Shown: piece by piece, positions 16,233 to 24,582 of the stretch
How positions within the stretch are numbered: the first letter of the stretch is position 1
Layout of the letters: every line of letters starts with the position of its first letter
NCBI GenBank assembly: GCA_049323835.1
Contig: JBMOOJ010000119.1
Location: forward strand, 1 to 61,872
Reading direction: 5' to 3'
Length of the DNA stretch: 61,872 nucleotides
Source of the DNA: SG-bin9 sp049323835
GTDB taxonomy: Bacteria; Pseudomonadota; Alphaproteobacteria; Rhizobiales; Xanthobacteraceae
Position numbers and translations under genes: made by a program
Notes under the pieces: generated by a model
Seen by the model: the letters and a program-made list of their open reading frames with translations, nothing else
Told to the model about the DNA's origin: nothing
The model's database searches: none

Positions 16233-16406
16233 CGCGATCTCCGCGCGAAGCGCGTTGATGCGGCGTGTCGCTTCCTCACGCGTAAGGTCGTTCGCAAACT
16301 GCCTGGGCTGGTAAGCCTCAACGCTCAGGCTTTTGAGCGTCGTCGCTTGTGCCTTCGTCATTGGCCCTTCAACGCGGTCGGGCAACTCGCGGTAGGTGGA
16401 TGTCAT
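16215..16406 (-). CDS. DUF3072 family protein
   Basis: 63 residues. The core MTKAQATTLKSLSVEAYQP…LTREEATRRINALRAEI is the signature of DUF3072, a short helical domain common in actinobacteria and rhizobia, resembling SAP-like or Lsr2-type helical binding domains; function unknown. The gene is divergent from the SOS-type gene at 16474 and shares its promoter gap of 67 bp. Confidence 0.8.
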   Translation of the reverse strand: MTSTYRELPDRVEGPMTKAQATTLKSLSVEAYQPRQFANDLTREEATRRINALRAEIALADSF

Positions 16407-16448
16407 CGCGAACTCCTAACTTTGCGACCATCGGTATATTGACTCTAT

Positions 16449-16463
16449 GTTCTTATTTTGTTC
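16449..16463. promoter_or_regulatory. LexA box (GTTC-N7-GTTC)
   Basis: GTTC-TTATTTT-GTTC is an exact alphaproteobacterial SOS box, just after a TATATT -10-like element (16435-16440) and 10 bp before the ATG of the 83-residue gene. It should place that gene, and maybe the divergent one, under LexA control. Confidence 0.8.
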
Positions 16464-16473
16464 TATTCAAGCC

Positions 16474-16728
16474 ATGAACATCGAACTGAACAGAATAAGA
16501 AATAAAATCAGTGACTTGCGCGCTGAAATGCTGTCGCTTGAGGGCGAAATCCGGAAGCAGATCGACCGTGACGAGGACTGCTCGGAGAACGCCGGTCGGG
16601 TCCTCGACATGCGGGCTGAATTGAACGCGTTGATTGGCCAACGGATATCATTGGGTGACACCCAGCGCCTCATGGCGGCACCTATCCTTCACCGCAAGCA
16701 CGAGACGAAGATCGCGCGCGGCTACTGA
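16474..16728 (+). CDS. Small SOS-controlled coiled-coil protein
   Basis: 84 residues from the ATG at 16474. The first 55 residues have heptad character (IRNKISDLRAEMLSLEGEIRK, then MRAELNALIGQRISL), with a short basic tail. There is no signal sequence or known domain. The LexA box immediately upstream predicts induction by DNA damage, as with the umuDC pair downstream. A terminator follows at 16786-16810, so the gene can be expressed on its own. Function unknown. Confidence 0.65.
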   Translation: MNIELNRIRNKISDLRAEMLSLEGEIRKQIDRDEDCSENAGRVLDMRAELNALIGQRISLGDTQRLMAAPILHRKHETKIARGY

Positions 16729-16785
16729 CAATCACATCTTCACCTCGCGTCAGCGAGTGATCGCTGATGCGTGTGTATGAATCCC

Positions 16786-16811
16786 ACCCGTCACACGTGA
16801 CGGGTTTTCTT
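16786..16811 (+). terminator. Rho-independent terminator
   Basis: ACCCGTCAC-AC-GTGACGGGT is a perfect 9-bp stem followed by TTTCTTTTT. It closes the 83-residue SOS gene and isolates umuD behind its own promoter. An imperfect inverted repeat (CGCGTCAGCGA / TCGCTGATGCG, about 16745-16771) precedes it. Confidence 0.85.
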
Positions 16812-16881
16812 TTTGGAGTGCAGATGTGGAGGAACAGCGCGACGTTTGCCGCTTCGCTCGACAGCTCACGATGCCTGTGAG

Positions 16882-16898
16882 ATTTCTGTAACAGAAAT
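16882..16898. promoter_or_regulatory. 17-bp palindrome upstream of umuD
   Basis: ATTTCTGTAACAGAAAT is a perfect inverted repeat around a central A, ending 12 bp before the umuD start. It contains CTGT…ACAG but with 1 bp spacing rather than the 8 of gammaproteobacterial LexA sites, so it is not a standard SOS box. An operator for the element's XRE protein is possible. Confidence 0.5.
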
Positions 16899-16910
16899 GA
16901 AAGGTGATGC

Positions 16911-17366
16911 ATGAGCAACGTCGAACCAAGCAACGTCGTTCGGTTGCCAGTCCCTGTTGCCGCCATCGCCAACCGCAGCAGCGTTCGCGTCCCATTGGTC
17001 AGTTCAACTGTCGCCGCAGGCTTTCCGTCGCCCGCCGATGATTACTTGGACCGCCCGCTCGACTTCAACGAGCTGCTCATCGAGAACCCGGCGGCGACCT
17101 TCGCCGTGCGCGTGGCTGGGGAGAGCATGACCGGCGCCGGAATCTTCCCGGGCGACATTGCCATCGTTGACCGTTCAAAAACCGCAGCCAGCGGTGCGAT
17201 CGTCCTGGCTTTGGTCGATGGTGAGTTCACGATAAAGCGTTACCGCAAGCGCGGTGGTCGGGTCGTGCTGCAAGCCGAGAACAGCAAGTACAAGGATATC
17301 GTCATTCCCGAGGACGCTACGTTCGAAGTATGGGGCGTCGTCACCAAGGCCATCCGAATGCTCTAG
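16911..17366 (+). CDS. umuD: UmuD, self-cleaving S24 peptidase subunit of Pol V
   Basis: 151 residues, near the 139 of E. coli UmuD, without the DNA-binding domain of LexA. The cleavage bond is likely Ala36-Gly37 (VAAGFPSP). The catalytic Ser is in GESMTGAGIFPGD (Ser72) and Lys in EFTIKRY (Lys109). RecA filaments trigger self-cleavage to UmuD', which joins UmuC to form translesion polymerase V. The umuC GTG lies 2 bp beyond the stop, so both are one operon. Confidence 0.92.
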   Translation: MSNVEPSNVVRLPVPVAAIANRSSVRVPLVSSTVAAGFPSPADDYLDRPLDFNELLIENPAATFAVRVAGESMTGAGIFPGDIAIVDRSKTAASGAIVLALVDGEFTIKRYRKRGGRVVLQAENSKYKDIVIPEDATFEVWGVVTKAIRML

Positions 17367-17368
17367 CC

Positions 17369-18625
17369 GTGACCGCCCCACTCGCTCTGGTCGACTGCAA
17401 TAACTTCTATGCCAGTTGCGAGCGCGTGTTCCAGCCGGCGCTTCGCAACAAGCCGATCGTCGTCCTGAGCAACAACGACGGCTGTGTGATCGCCCGGTCA
17501 AATGAAGCCAAAGCTCTCGGCGTGCAAATGGGCGAGCCGTGGCACCTGTGCCGGGATCGCTACAAGGGCGTGATCGTCCGTAGCTCCAACTACGCACTGT
17601 ACGGCGACATGAGCGCGCGAGTCATGCGCGTACTGGCGGACTTCACCCCCGACCTAGAGATCTACAGCATCGACGAAGCGTTCCTGAGCCTGGCGGGCTT
17701 TGAAGGACGGCTTGAAGAACATGCGCGGCGGTTGCGTGCGACCGTCATGCAGTGGGTGAGCATTCCCGTCAGTGTCGGCATCGCGCCGAGCAAGACGCTG
17801 GCGAAAGCTGCGAACCGAGCCGCCAAGAAGAACCAGAACAGCGGCGGCGTCGCGATATTGATGGACGAACGCTCTCAGACTGAGGCGCTCGCCAACCTCG
17901 CGCTGACCGATCTATGGGGCATTGCGGCGCGCATGGCGGCGAAGCTGGCCGCTGTTGGTATTGATACGCCGTTGAAGTTGCGCGATAGCGACCCGCGTTT
18001 CATACGCGAGCGCTTCGGCGTGGTGTCGGAGCGAATGATCCACGAACTGCGTGGAACGCCCTGCATCGACTTTGAGACCGTCACGCCCGACCGTAAGTCG
18101 ATCATGGCGACACGCAGCTTTGGCCGTGCGGTGCTGACCAAGCATGAAATGCAGGAGGCTGTTGCGAGCTACGTAGCGCGAGCGGCTGAGAAGATGCGTC
18201 GGCAGAGGCTCGCTACCGATTGCCTCGTAGTGTTCATTCACACCAACAAGCACAAACCCGGTGACAGGCAGTATTACGCAGCGCGGCCGATCCAGTTGCC
18301 TGTGGCTTCTGCCGATACAGGCCGCCTGACTTCGTATGCCATGCGCGCGCTCGATTGCATCTGGCGCGAGGGCTTCCGCTATAGCAAGGCCGGCGTCATC
18401 TTCCCCAAACTGACATCGGCGTCGGTCGTGCAGACCGATCTGTTTGGCCAACCCGATACCATGCAGAGCGTTGCCCTCATGCGCGCCCTGGACGCGATTA
18501 ACGCGCGTTTTGGCCGTTCAACGATGACTTACGCCACGCAAGGCACGAAACAGCGGTGGAAGCTTAAGAGCGAGCATATCTCGCCGCGCTACACCACCAG
18601 TTGGGACGAGTTGCTGAAGGCGTAG
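17369..18625 (+). CDS. umuC: UmuC, Y-family DNA polymerase V
   Basis: 418 residues from a GTG at 17369, close to the 422 of E. coli UmuC; longer frames overlap umuD. Metal-binding acidic residues lie in ALVDCNNFYASCER (Asp9) and YSIDEAFL (Asp102, Glu103). A DNA-binding little-finger region follows, and near the C-terminus VVQTDLFGQ provides a beta-clamp-binding Q-x-DLF motif. It copies damaged DNA at the cost of mutation. Many relatives rely on ImuA-ImuB-DnaE2 instead, so this pair is likely an accessory trait of the element. Confidence 0.95.
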   Translation: MTAPLALVDCNNFYASCERVFQPALRNKPIVVLSNNDGCVIARSNEAKALGVQMGEPWHLCRDRYKGVIVRSSNYALYGDMSARVMRVLADFTPDLEIYSIDEAFLSLAGFEGRLEEHARRLRATVMQWVSIPVSVGIAPSKTLAKAANRAAKKNQNSGGVAILMDERSQTEALANLALTDLWGIAARMAAKLAAVGIDTPLKLRDSDPRFIRERFGVVSERMIHELRGTPCIDFETVTPDRKSIMATRSFGRAVLTKHEMQEAVASYVARAAEKMRRQRLATDCLVVFIHTNKHKPGDRQYYAARPIQLPVASADTGRLTSYAMRALDCIWREGFRYSKAGVIFPKLTSASVVQTDLFGQPDTMQSVALMRALDAINARFGRSTMTYATQGTKQRWKLKSEHISPRYTTSWDELLKA

Positions 18626-18648
18626 GCGTCTACCCGCAGATCTCCGTC

Positions 18649-19581
18649 CTACACGACACCTTCAGGAGCCAGCTTGCACGCTGACTCCAAGCTGGTCTCA
18701 ATCTGAATGGTGGGATGTTCGACGCTGTGATGTTCGTGTAGCTCGTCCTGGACTTTCATCAGAAAGGCGTCACCTGGGTGTCCCTCGGGCATCACCAAAT
18801 GAACGGTCAACGCCGTCTCCGTGGTGCTCATCGACCAGATATGCAGGTCATGGAACGTCGACACGCCGGGCAGCGCCTGGAGATAAGCCTTCACGGCTTC
18901 GATATCGACCCCGACGGGCACCGCCGCGAGCGACATCGACACGCTGTCGCGGAGCAACCCCCAAGTGGACCAGAAGATTACGACGACGAGGACCAAGCTG
19001 ACGACGGGATCAAGCCACAGCCAACCGGTGAGCATGATGCCAAGACCAGCGAGCAAAACCGCCGCAGACACGCCGGCATCGGCAGCCATGTGGAGGTATG
19101 CGCCTCGGATGTTGAGATCGCCCTTGCGGCCGGACGCAAACAACCATGCCGTAAAGCCATTGATGAGGATACCGACGGAGGCGACAGCCATCACGGTGAG
19201 GCTCGCGACCGGCTCGGGTTTCTGAATACGGAGGATCGCTTCCCACGCGATACCGCCAATGGCCACCAACAAGAACATGGCGTTGAACAACGCCGCGAGG
19301 ATCGACGAGCCGCGAAGGCCATAGGTGTATCGGGCAGTCGGCGCGCGCGCAGCCAACATCGTCGCTATCCAGGCGACGATCAGGCCAAGGACATCGGACA
19401 GGTTGTGGCCAGCGTCGGCGAGCAATGCGACCGAGTTGCTCCAGAAGCCGAAAGCCGCTTCGATCGCAACGAATGTGATGTTCAATCCGATGCCAAGTGC
19501 GAACGCCCGGCCAAAAGACGCGGGAGCATGCGAATGGCCTGCACCGCCATGTGCGTGTCCTTGATGATCGTGGTCGTTCAT
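18649..19581 (-). CDS. czcD: Cation diffusion facilitator CzcD
   Basis: About 310 residues from the ATG at 19581 (TTG or similar at 19599 also possible). A His-rich leader (NDHDHQGHAHGGAGHSH) precedes six transmembrane helices; the transport site is in NSVALLADAGHNLSD (helix 2) and HMAADAGVS (helix 5), the HxxxD type that carries zinc, cobalt or cadmium. A cytoplasmic metal-sensing domain follows (HDLHIWSMST). It exchanges cytoplasmic metal for protons. It is the last gene of the leftward efflux operon. Confidence 0.9.
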   Translation of the reverse strand: MNDHDHQGHAHGGAGHSHAPASFGRAFALGIGLNITFVAIEAAFGFWSNSVALLADAGHNLSDVLGLIVAWIATMLAARAPTARYTYGLRGSSILAALFNAMFLLVAIGGIAWEAILRIQKPEPVASLTVMAVASVGILINGFTAWLFASGRKGDLNIRGAYLHMAADAGVSAAVLLAGLGIMLTGWLWLDPVVSLVLVVVIFWSTWGLLRDSVSMSLAAVPVGVDIEAVKAYLQALPGVSTFHDLHIWSMSTTETALTVHLVMPEGHPGDAFLMKVQDELHEHHSVEHPTIQIETSLESACKLAPEGVV

Positions 19582-19608
19582 GGCGTCATCATATCCCAAT
19601 TCTAAGGA

Positions 19609-20070
19609 TCAATCACTCGTCGGCGTAAAACGCTTGCCGTCCCAGCGCAAAGGCTCATGCAGGTTTACGCCTTTACCTCTGCTGGGGAAAAGCGTCTCGT
19701 CATCCACGAAGCCAGAGAATACGCGCGTGTAGCCGCGCGCCGATTGCGCGTAGACTTCGTGGAGGCAGCTTCCCTGTTTACAAACCAATCCCCGCCGGGG
19801 ACACCAAAGCGCTTCGTAGTGAAGCACCAGAAACTGTCCATTGCTGACAGGAAGAGCAAAGCCGTGTGCAGCAGCCAACCTATCGCCGCAGGCGCTGCCC
19901 AACGCCTTTACGCGTGAGCGAATCTCGTTCGGCAGCGCCTCGATGTGTTCAACAGCCCACGCCTCATGGTCCTTGTATGATGGCGGGGCAGACGTCGCTT
20001 GAGCGGCAGGCAACACGCTCACCGCCAACGCGAGCGCTGCCAGTATTGCAAACCTGCCGACCGGGTTCAT
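19609..20070 (-). CDS. Exported protein of the metal operon
   Basis: 153 residues; the frame extends far upstream, but the ATG at 20070 overlaps the preceding stop (ATGA) and begins a signal peptide (FAILAALALAVSVLPAAQA). The mature part contains four Cys (ACGDR, WCPRRGLVCKQGSC), which probably make disulfides, and ends in an FxPTSD tail. I do not know the family. Its position between the RND pump and CzcD suggests a periplasmic helper in metal handling. Confidence 0.75.
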   Translation of the reverse strand: MNPVGRFAILAALALAVSVLPAAQATSAPPSYKDHEAWAVEHIEALPNEIRSRVKALGSACGDRLAAAHGFALPVSNGQFLVLHYEALWCPRRGLVCKQGSCLHEVYAQSARGYTRVFSGFVDDETLFPSRGKGVNLHEPLRWDGKRFTPTSD

Positions 20071-20438
20071 TGCGAGAACTTCGCTTGCCCGGTCTTGTTC
20101 TTGTCGGTCTTGATCAGCAGCGTGACGGATGAACCCTTGGCCAATGCTTTTTTGGCTTCGCCTTTCAACGCTTCGCCTGAGGCGGCAAGCTGCACAGTTT
20201 CTCGCTCGGCGCCCGTGACCACCAAGGCCGAGCCGGAGTATCCGGCTGTCTTGATAGGCTTGTTGTCTTCGTCGAACACGTTGAACGTGATTGAGGTGCC
20301 ACTGGTCACCAGCTCCGCGTGGACCCCCGCGACGTCTTCCATCGGGCCGCCATTCGGACCTTTGGCACCGTGCTTGTGCTGCGCGAAAGCAGGAACGGCG
20401 AGAAGCGACAGTGCGAGAAGTCCGGCTACGAGTTTCAT
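20067..20438 (-). CDS. Small periplasmic protein of the RND operon
   Basis: 123 residues with a signal peptide (MKLVAGLLALSLLAVPAFAQ). The mature N-terminus HKHGAKGPNGGPMEDVAGVHAELV resembles the H-GG-x-x-E…H-EL motif of small periplasmic proteins found beside CzcCBA and CusCBA pumps; His and Met side chains could bind metal. It overlaps czcA and the next gene by 4 bp each. A metallochaperone that feeds the pump is an inference. Confidence 0.75.
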   Translation of the reverse strand: MKLVAGLLALSLLAVPAFAQHKHGAKGPNGGPMEDVAGVHAELVTSGTSITFNVFDEDNKPIKTAGYSGSALVVTGAERETVQLAASGEALKGEAKKALAKGSSVTLLIKTDKNKTGQAKFSQ

Positions 20439-23400
20439 GACGATGCTCCGTTGGTTTGGGGAATTGCTTCGACGGTTTCACGCCGAAACAGGACGTACAG
20501 TGCTGGCAGAACCAGCAGCGTGAGGATGGTGGACGAGATGATGCCGCCGATGACCACGGTCGCGAGCGGACGTTGGACCTCGGCACCGGCACCCGTGGCG
20601 ATCGCCATGGGCACGAAGCCAAGGGATGCGACCAACGCTGTCATCAGCACGGGCCGCAAGCGCGTCAGCGCGCCTTCTTCGACGGCCTCCATCACGCTTC
20701 GACCTTCGTCGCGCAACCGTTGGATGAAGGCGATGATGACCAAGCCGTTCAGCACGGCGACGCCCGAGAGTGCGATAAACCCGATGCCCGCGCTGATCGA
20801 GAGCGGAATGCCTCTGAGCAGCAAGGCCGCAATGCCACCGGTCAAGGCGAGCGGCACGCCGCTGAACACCAAGGCCGCATCCGCGAACGAACCAAGGCTT
20901 GCGAACAGCAGAATGAAGATCAGGAGTAGCGCGATCGGCACGACGATGGTCAGTCGCTTGGTCGCGGACACAAGCTGCTCAAACTGTCCGCCATAAGCAA
21001 TCCAATAGCCTGCGGGCAGTTTCACCTTTTCAGCGATCTGAGCCTGCGTGTCGGTCACGAACGACCCAAGGTCACGACCACGAACGTTCGCGGTCACGAC
21101 GATACGCCGCTTTCCGTTCTCGCGGCTGATCTGGTTCGGTCCAGGCGCAGACTCGATTTCTGCGACGGACGATAGCGGCACATATCGCGACTGGAACAAT
21201 GGCGAGTTCGCCCATGCCGCGCGGACGGCGGTCGATTGCGCTTCGGCCGCCGGCAAGGGGATCGGGATATTGCGGATGGCCTCAATGTCAGTGCGGAGGT
21301 TTTCTGGCAGCCTGACCACGATCTCAAAGCGCCGATCGCCTTCAAACACCAGACCAGCATTCTTGCCGCCGACGGCGGCTTCGACGATGCCTTGGACGTC
21401 AGCGACGCTGAGGCCAAGGCGCGCAAGGGCTGGCCGGTTGATCTTCACGGTCAGGACGGGCAAGCCGGTGACCTGTTCGGTTTTGACGTCGGCTGCTCCG
21501 CTGATGCCTTGCAAGACGCTTTGCACTTGGCTGGCCACTTGCAGCAACGTGTCGAGGTCGTCACCAAAGATCTTCACGCCAACGTCACTGCGGACGCCTG
21601 AAATCAGCTCGTTGAACCGAAGTTGGATCGGCTGCGAGAGTTCATACGAGCTGCCGGCAATTTCCTCAGCGGCTTTCTCCACCTCGGTGACCAATTGGCT
21701 CTTGGGCTTCTTCGGGTCGGGCCATTGGTCGCGAGGCTTCAACATGACGTAGCCGTCGGAGATCGACGGCGGCATCGGGTCCGTTGCCACCTCGGCGGTG
21801 CCGGTTCGCGCAAACACTTCCTTGACCTCGGGAAGCTGCAACAGCCGCTTCTCCAGTGCGGCCTGCATCTCGATGGATTGCGTCAGGCTGGTGCCAGGAA
21901 CGCGCAGTGCCTGAACCGCAATGTCGCCTTCGTCGAGGCTCGGGATGAACTCGCCGCCCATGCGCGAGGCGGCGATCCCGGAGACCACGACCAGCACGCC
22001 CGCCAGCACGGCGACAAGCGAACGATGTTGAATAGAGAGGGAAAGCAACGGCACGTAAGTGCGCCGGGCCGTCCGCATAAACCAGTTTTCCTTTTCAGTG
22101 ACGCGACCGGTCACAAACAACGCCACGGCTGCCGGAACGAACGTCATCGACAGAATTGCCGCGCCTAAGAGCGCCATCAGGACCGTGAGGGCCATCGGCG
22201 TGAACATCTTGCCCTCGACGCCTGTAAGCGTGAGAACCGGCAGATAGACGACGGCAATGATCAGTGTCCCGAACAGGCTGGGCTTAATCACCTCCGATGC
22301 GCCCGCCAAAATGGTCGCGAAGCGCTCTTCACGGTTGAGCAGCCGACCGCGCCGATGTTGCTCTTCGGCTAAGAGCCGTAGGCAGTTTTCGACGATGATG
22401 ACCGCGCCATCGATGATGATGCCGAAGTCGATGGCGCCCAAGCTCATGAGATTAGCGCTGACCTTGTTCTCGACCATGCCCGTGATGGTGAACAGCATGG
22501 AGAGCGGGATCACCATCGCGGTGACCAAGGCAGCCTTGATGTTTCCCAACACCAGCAGAAGGATCACGACAACAAGGATCGCACCTTCGATGAGGTTTTT
22601 CTCAACCGTAGCGATGGTTGCCTCAACCAGATGAGTGCGGTCGTAGATCGTTTTAGCAACCACACCCTCGGGTAGCGACTTGGCGATATCCTGAAGCTTG
22701 TTCGTGACGCGCGCGGACACCGTACGGCTGTTCTCGCCGATGAGCAGCATGGCCGTGCCGATGACGGTTTCCTTGCCATCATGCGTCGCCGCTCCCGTAC
22801 GAAGGTCTTGGCCTTCGCGCACGTCAGCAACATCGCCGATGCGCACAGGCACACCATTCCGCGTGCCGACCACGACGTTCTTGATGTCATCCGTCGTACC
22901 GACTTGGCCCGGCGTCCTGACCAAATACTGCTCGCCGTTACGCTCGATATAGCCAGCGCCAACGTTCGCATTGTTTGCGGCCAGCGCGGTCATCAGTTCG
23001 CGAAAGCTCAACTTGTAAGCCATCAGCCGCGTGGGGTCGGGCAATACGTGATATTGCTTCTCGAAACCGCCAATGGCGTTGACCTCGACCACGCCCGGAA
23101 CCGTTCGGAGCTGCGGCTTGATAATCCAATCTTGGTAAGTGCGCAGGTCAGTCGTGGTGATCGTCTTGCCGTTTGCGTCCTTGGCTCCTTCCTTGGCTTC
23201 CACGGTGAAAATGTAGATCTCGCCGAGTCCGGTCGAAATCGGCCCCATGGCCATCTCGATGCCGGTTGGCAATTGGTCTTTGACCTGTTGAAGCCGCTCA
23301 TTGACGAGCTGACGCGCGAAATAGATGTCCGTGCCGTCCTCGAACACCACCGTCACTTGGCTCAATCCGTAGCGAGACAGCGAGCGCGTGTACTTGAGTT

Positions 23401-23632
23401 TCGGCAGGCCACCCATGCCGGTCTCAACCGGAAAGGTGATGCGCTGTTCGACTTCCAGAGGTGAGTAGCCAGGGGCGTTGGTGTTGATCTGTACCTGTAC
23501 GTTCGTGATGTCCGGCACGGCATCGATCGGCAGCCGCGTGAAGTTCCACGCACCGAAGGCGCCCATTGCCAGAACCGCAAGGATGACGAGCCATCTTTGC
23601 TTGATCGAGAAGTCGAGGACCGCATTGATCAT
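20435..23632 (-). CDS. czcA: CzcA, heavy-metal RND efflux pump
   Basis: 1065 residues, normal for heavy-metal RND proteins, with two sets of six transmembrane helices and two large periplasmic loops. The helix 4 motif DFGIIIDGAVIIVEN has the acidic residues of the divalent-cation subgroup (Co/Zn/Cd, possibly Ni) and not the monovalent Cu/Ag type. The proton-driven trimer spans the envelope with CzcB and CzcC. It starts 14 bp after the czcB stop. Exact metal specificity cannot be read from sequence. Confidence 0.93.
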   Translation of the reverse strand: MINAVLDFSIKQRWLVILAVLAMGAFGAWNFTRLPIDAVPDITNVQVQINTNAPGYSPLEVEQRITFPVETGMGGLPKLKYTRSLSRYGLSQVTVVFEDGTDIYFARQLVNERLQQVKDQLPTGIEMAMGPISTGLGEIYIFTVEAKEGAKDANGKTITTTDLRTYQDWIIKPQLRTVPGVVEVNAIGGFEKQYHVLPDPTRLMAYKLSFRELMTALAANNANVGAGYIERNGEQYLVRTPGQVGTTDDIKNVVVGTRNGVPVRIGDVADVREGQDLRTGAATHDGKETVIGTAMLLIGENSRTVSARVTNKLQDIAKSLPEGVVAKTIYDRTHLVEATIATVEKNLIEGAILVVVILLLVLGNIKAALVTAMVIPLSMLFTITGMVENKVSANLMSLGAIDFGIIIDGAVIIVENCLRLLAEEQHRRGRLLNREERFATILAGASEVIKPSLFGTLIIAVVYLPVLTLTGVEGKMFTPMALTVLMALLGAAILSMTFVPAAVALFVTGRVTEKENWFMRTARRTYVPLLSLSIQHRSLVAVLAGVLVVVSGIAASRMGGEFIPSLDEGDIAVQALRVPGTSLTQSIEMQAALEKRLLQLPEVKEVFARTGTAEVATDPMPPSISDGYVMLKPRDQWPDPKKPKSQLVTEVEKAAEEIAGSSYELSQPIQLRFNELISGVRSDVGVKIFGDDLDTLLQVASQVQSVLQGISGAADVKTEQVTGLPVLTVKINRPALARLGLSVADVQGIVEAAVGGKNAGLVFEGDRRFEIVVRLPENLRTDIEAIRNIPIPLPAAEAQSTAVRAAWANSPLFQSRYVPLSSVAEIESAPGPNQISRENGKRRIVVTANVRGRDLGSFVTDTQAQIAEKVKLPAGYWIAYGGQFEQLVSATKRLTIVVPIALLLIFILLFASLGSFADAALVFSGVPLALTGGIAALLLRGIPLSISAGIGFIALSGVAVLNGLVIIAFIQRLRDEGRSVMEAVEEGALTRLRPVLMTALVASLGFVPMAIATGAGAEVQRPLATVVIGGIISSTILTLLVLPALYVLFRRETVEAIPQTNGASS

Positions 23633-23646
23633 GGGAAATGCCTCGA

Positions 23647-24582
23647 TCAGTGTTCGTGCGTCGCCGAACCCTTGGCGAGTTCGGCTTTGATGACGAAGCT
23701 GTTGCGGCCAGCGTAGGTTTCTCCTTCGATGATGCCGAAGACAACTTCCACCTGTTCGGCGTCACGCGCGCCGAGTTCGACGTCCCGTGGCTCGAACTTA
23801 TTGCCATTGCGCACAAAGACGACGCTGCGGTTTTCCCAGGTCTGCAGCGCGCTGTTCTTCACCGCGATGGCAACCGGCTTGGCGGACAGCACAAGGCGGC
23901 CCGTGATGAACAGGCCAGGCCGCAGCCGGTTACCTTCATTCGCCACAACGGCCCGCGCGAGGGTGCTTTGCGTATCGGCGCTTCCGACAGGTGAGAGATA
24001 AGAGATTTTGGTCTCTACAGGGGCGCCACCATCTCCGACGTCGATAAAGACCGCGTCGCCTACGCGAACCTTTGGCAAGTCGCGGCGATAGACCGCGAAG
24101 TCTACCCATACCGACGAAATGTCCGCGACGATGAAGGCCGGCTTTTGCTCAGAGGCGTATTCGCCCAGCGACACCTGACGGTCGATGACCGTCCCGGCAA
24201 TGGGTGCGCGCATTTCGTACACCGTCAAGCTCTGGTTGCTTTCGATCTTGGCCAGCAGCTCTCCCTTATCGACCGGATCGCCGACACGCTTTTTGATCTC
24301 ACGCACCACGCCCGGAAAGCGCGGTGTGACTTGCACAAGCGCATCTTGGTTCGGTTGGATAATGCCGTTGAGTGTCAGACTGTCCCGCAAGGTGGCCGGA
24401 CCTGCCTGCAGCAGTTCAATGCCAGCGGCAGCGACCTTCGTATCGCTCATTTCCGCACCTTCGCCTCCATGGGCGTGCGGGTCTTCCTTACTCTTCACCG
24501 GCTGAACGGATGGCTTGGCGATGAACCAGACCAGCGCCGAGGCCGCCAGCATGATGACCGCGTAGGCGAGATAGCGTTTCAT
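23647..24582 (-). CDS. czcB: CzcB, periplasmic adaptor of the efflux pump
   Basis: 311 residues with an N-terminal membrane anchor, a His-rich stretch (DPHAHGGEG), and the membrane-fusion layout: beta-barrel and lipoyl half-motifs (VTPRFPGVVREIKKRVGDPV, APIAGTVIDRQVSLGE) on either side of a very short helical hairpin. It links CzcA to the outer-membrane channel and may deliver metal. The start overlaps the czcC end by 4 bp. A C-terminal His (THEH) may add a metal ligand. Confidence 0.92.
   Translation of the reverse strand: MKRYLAYAVIMLAASALVWFIAKPSVQPVKSKEDPHAHGGEGAEMSDTKVAAAGIELLQAGPATLRDSLTLNGIIQPNQDALVQVTPRFPGVVREIKKRVGDPVDKGELLAKIESNQSLTVYEMRAPIAGTVIDRQVSLGEYASEQKPAFIVADISSVWVDFAVYRRDLPKVRVGDAVFIDVGDGGAPVETKISYLSPVGSADTQSTLARAVVANEGNRLRPGLFITGRLVLSAKPVAIAVKNSALQTWENRSVVFVRNGNKFEPRDVELGARDAEQVEVVFGIIEGETYAGRNSFVIKAELAKGSATHEH

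Noticed and set aside
16882..16898. E. coli-type LexA box
   Set aside because: CTGT and ACAG are present but 1 bp apart rather than 8, and this group uses GTTC-N7-GTTC.
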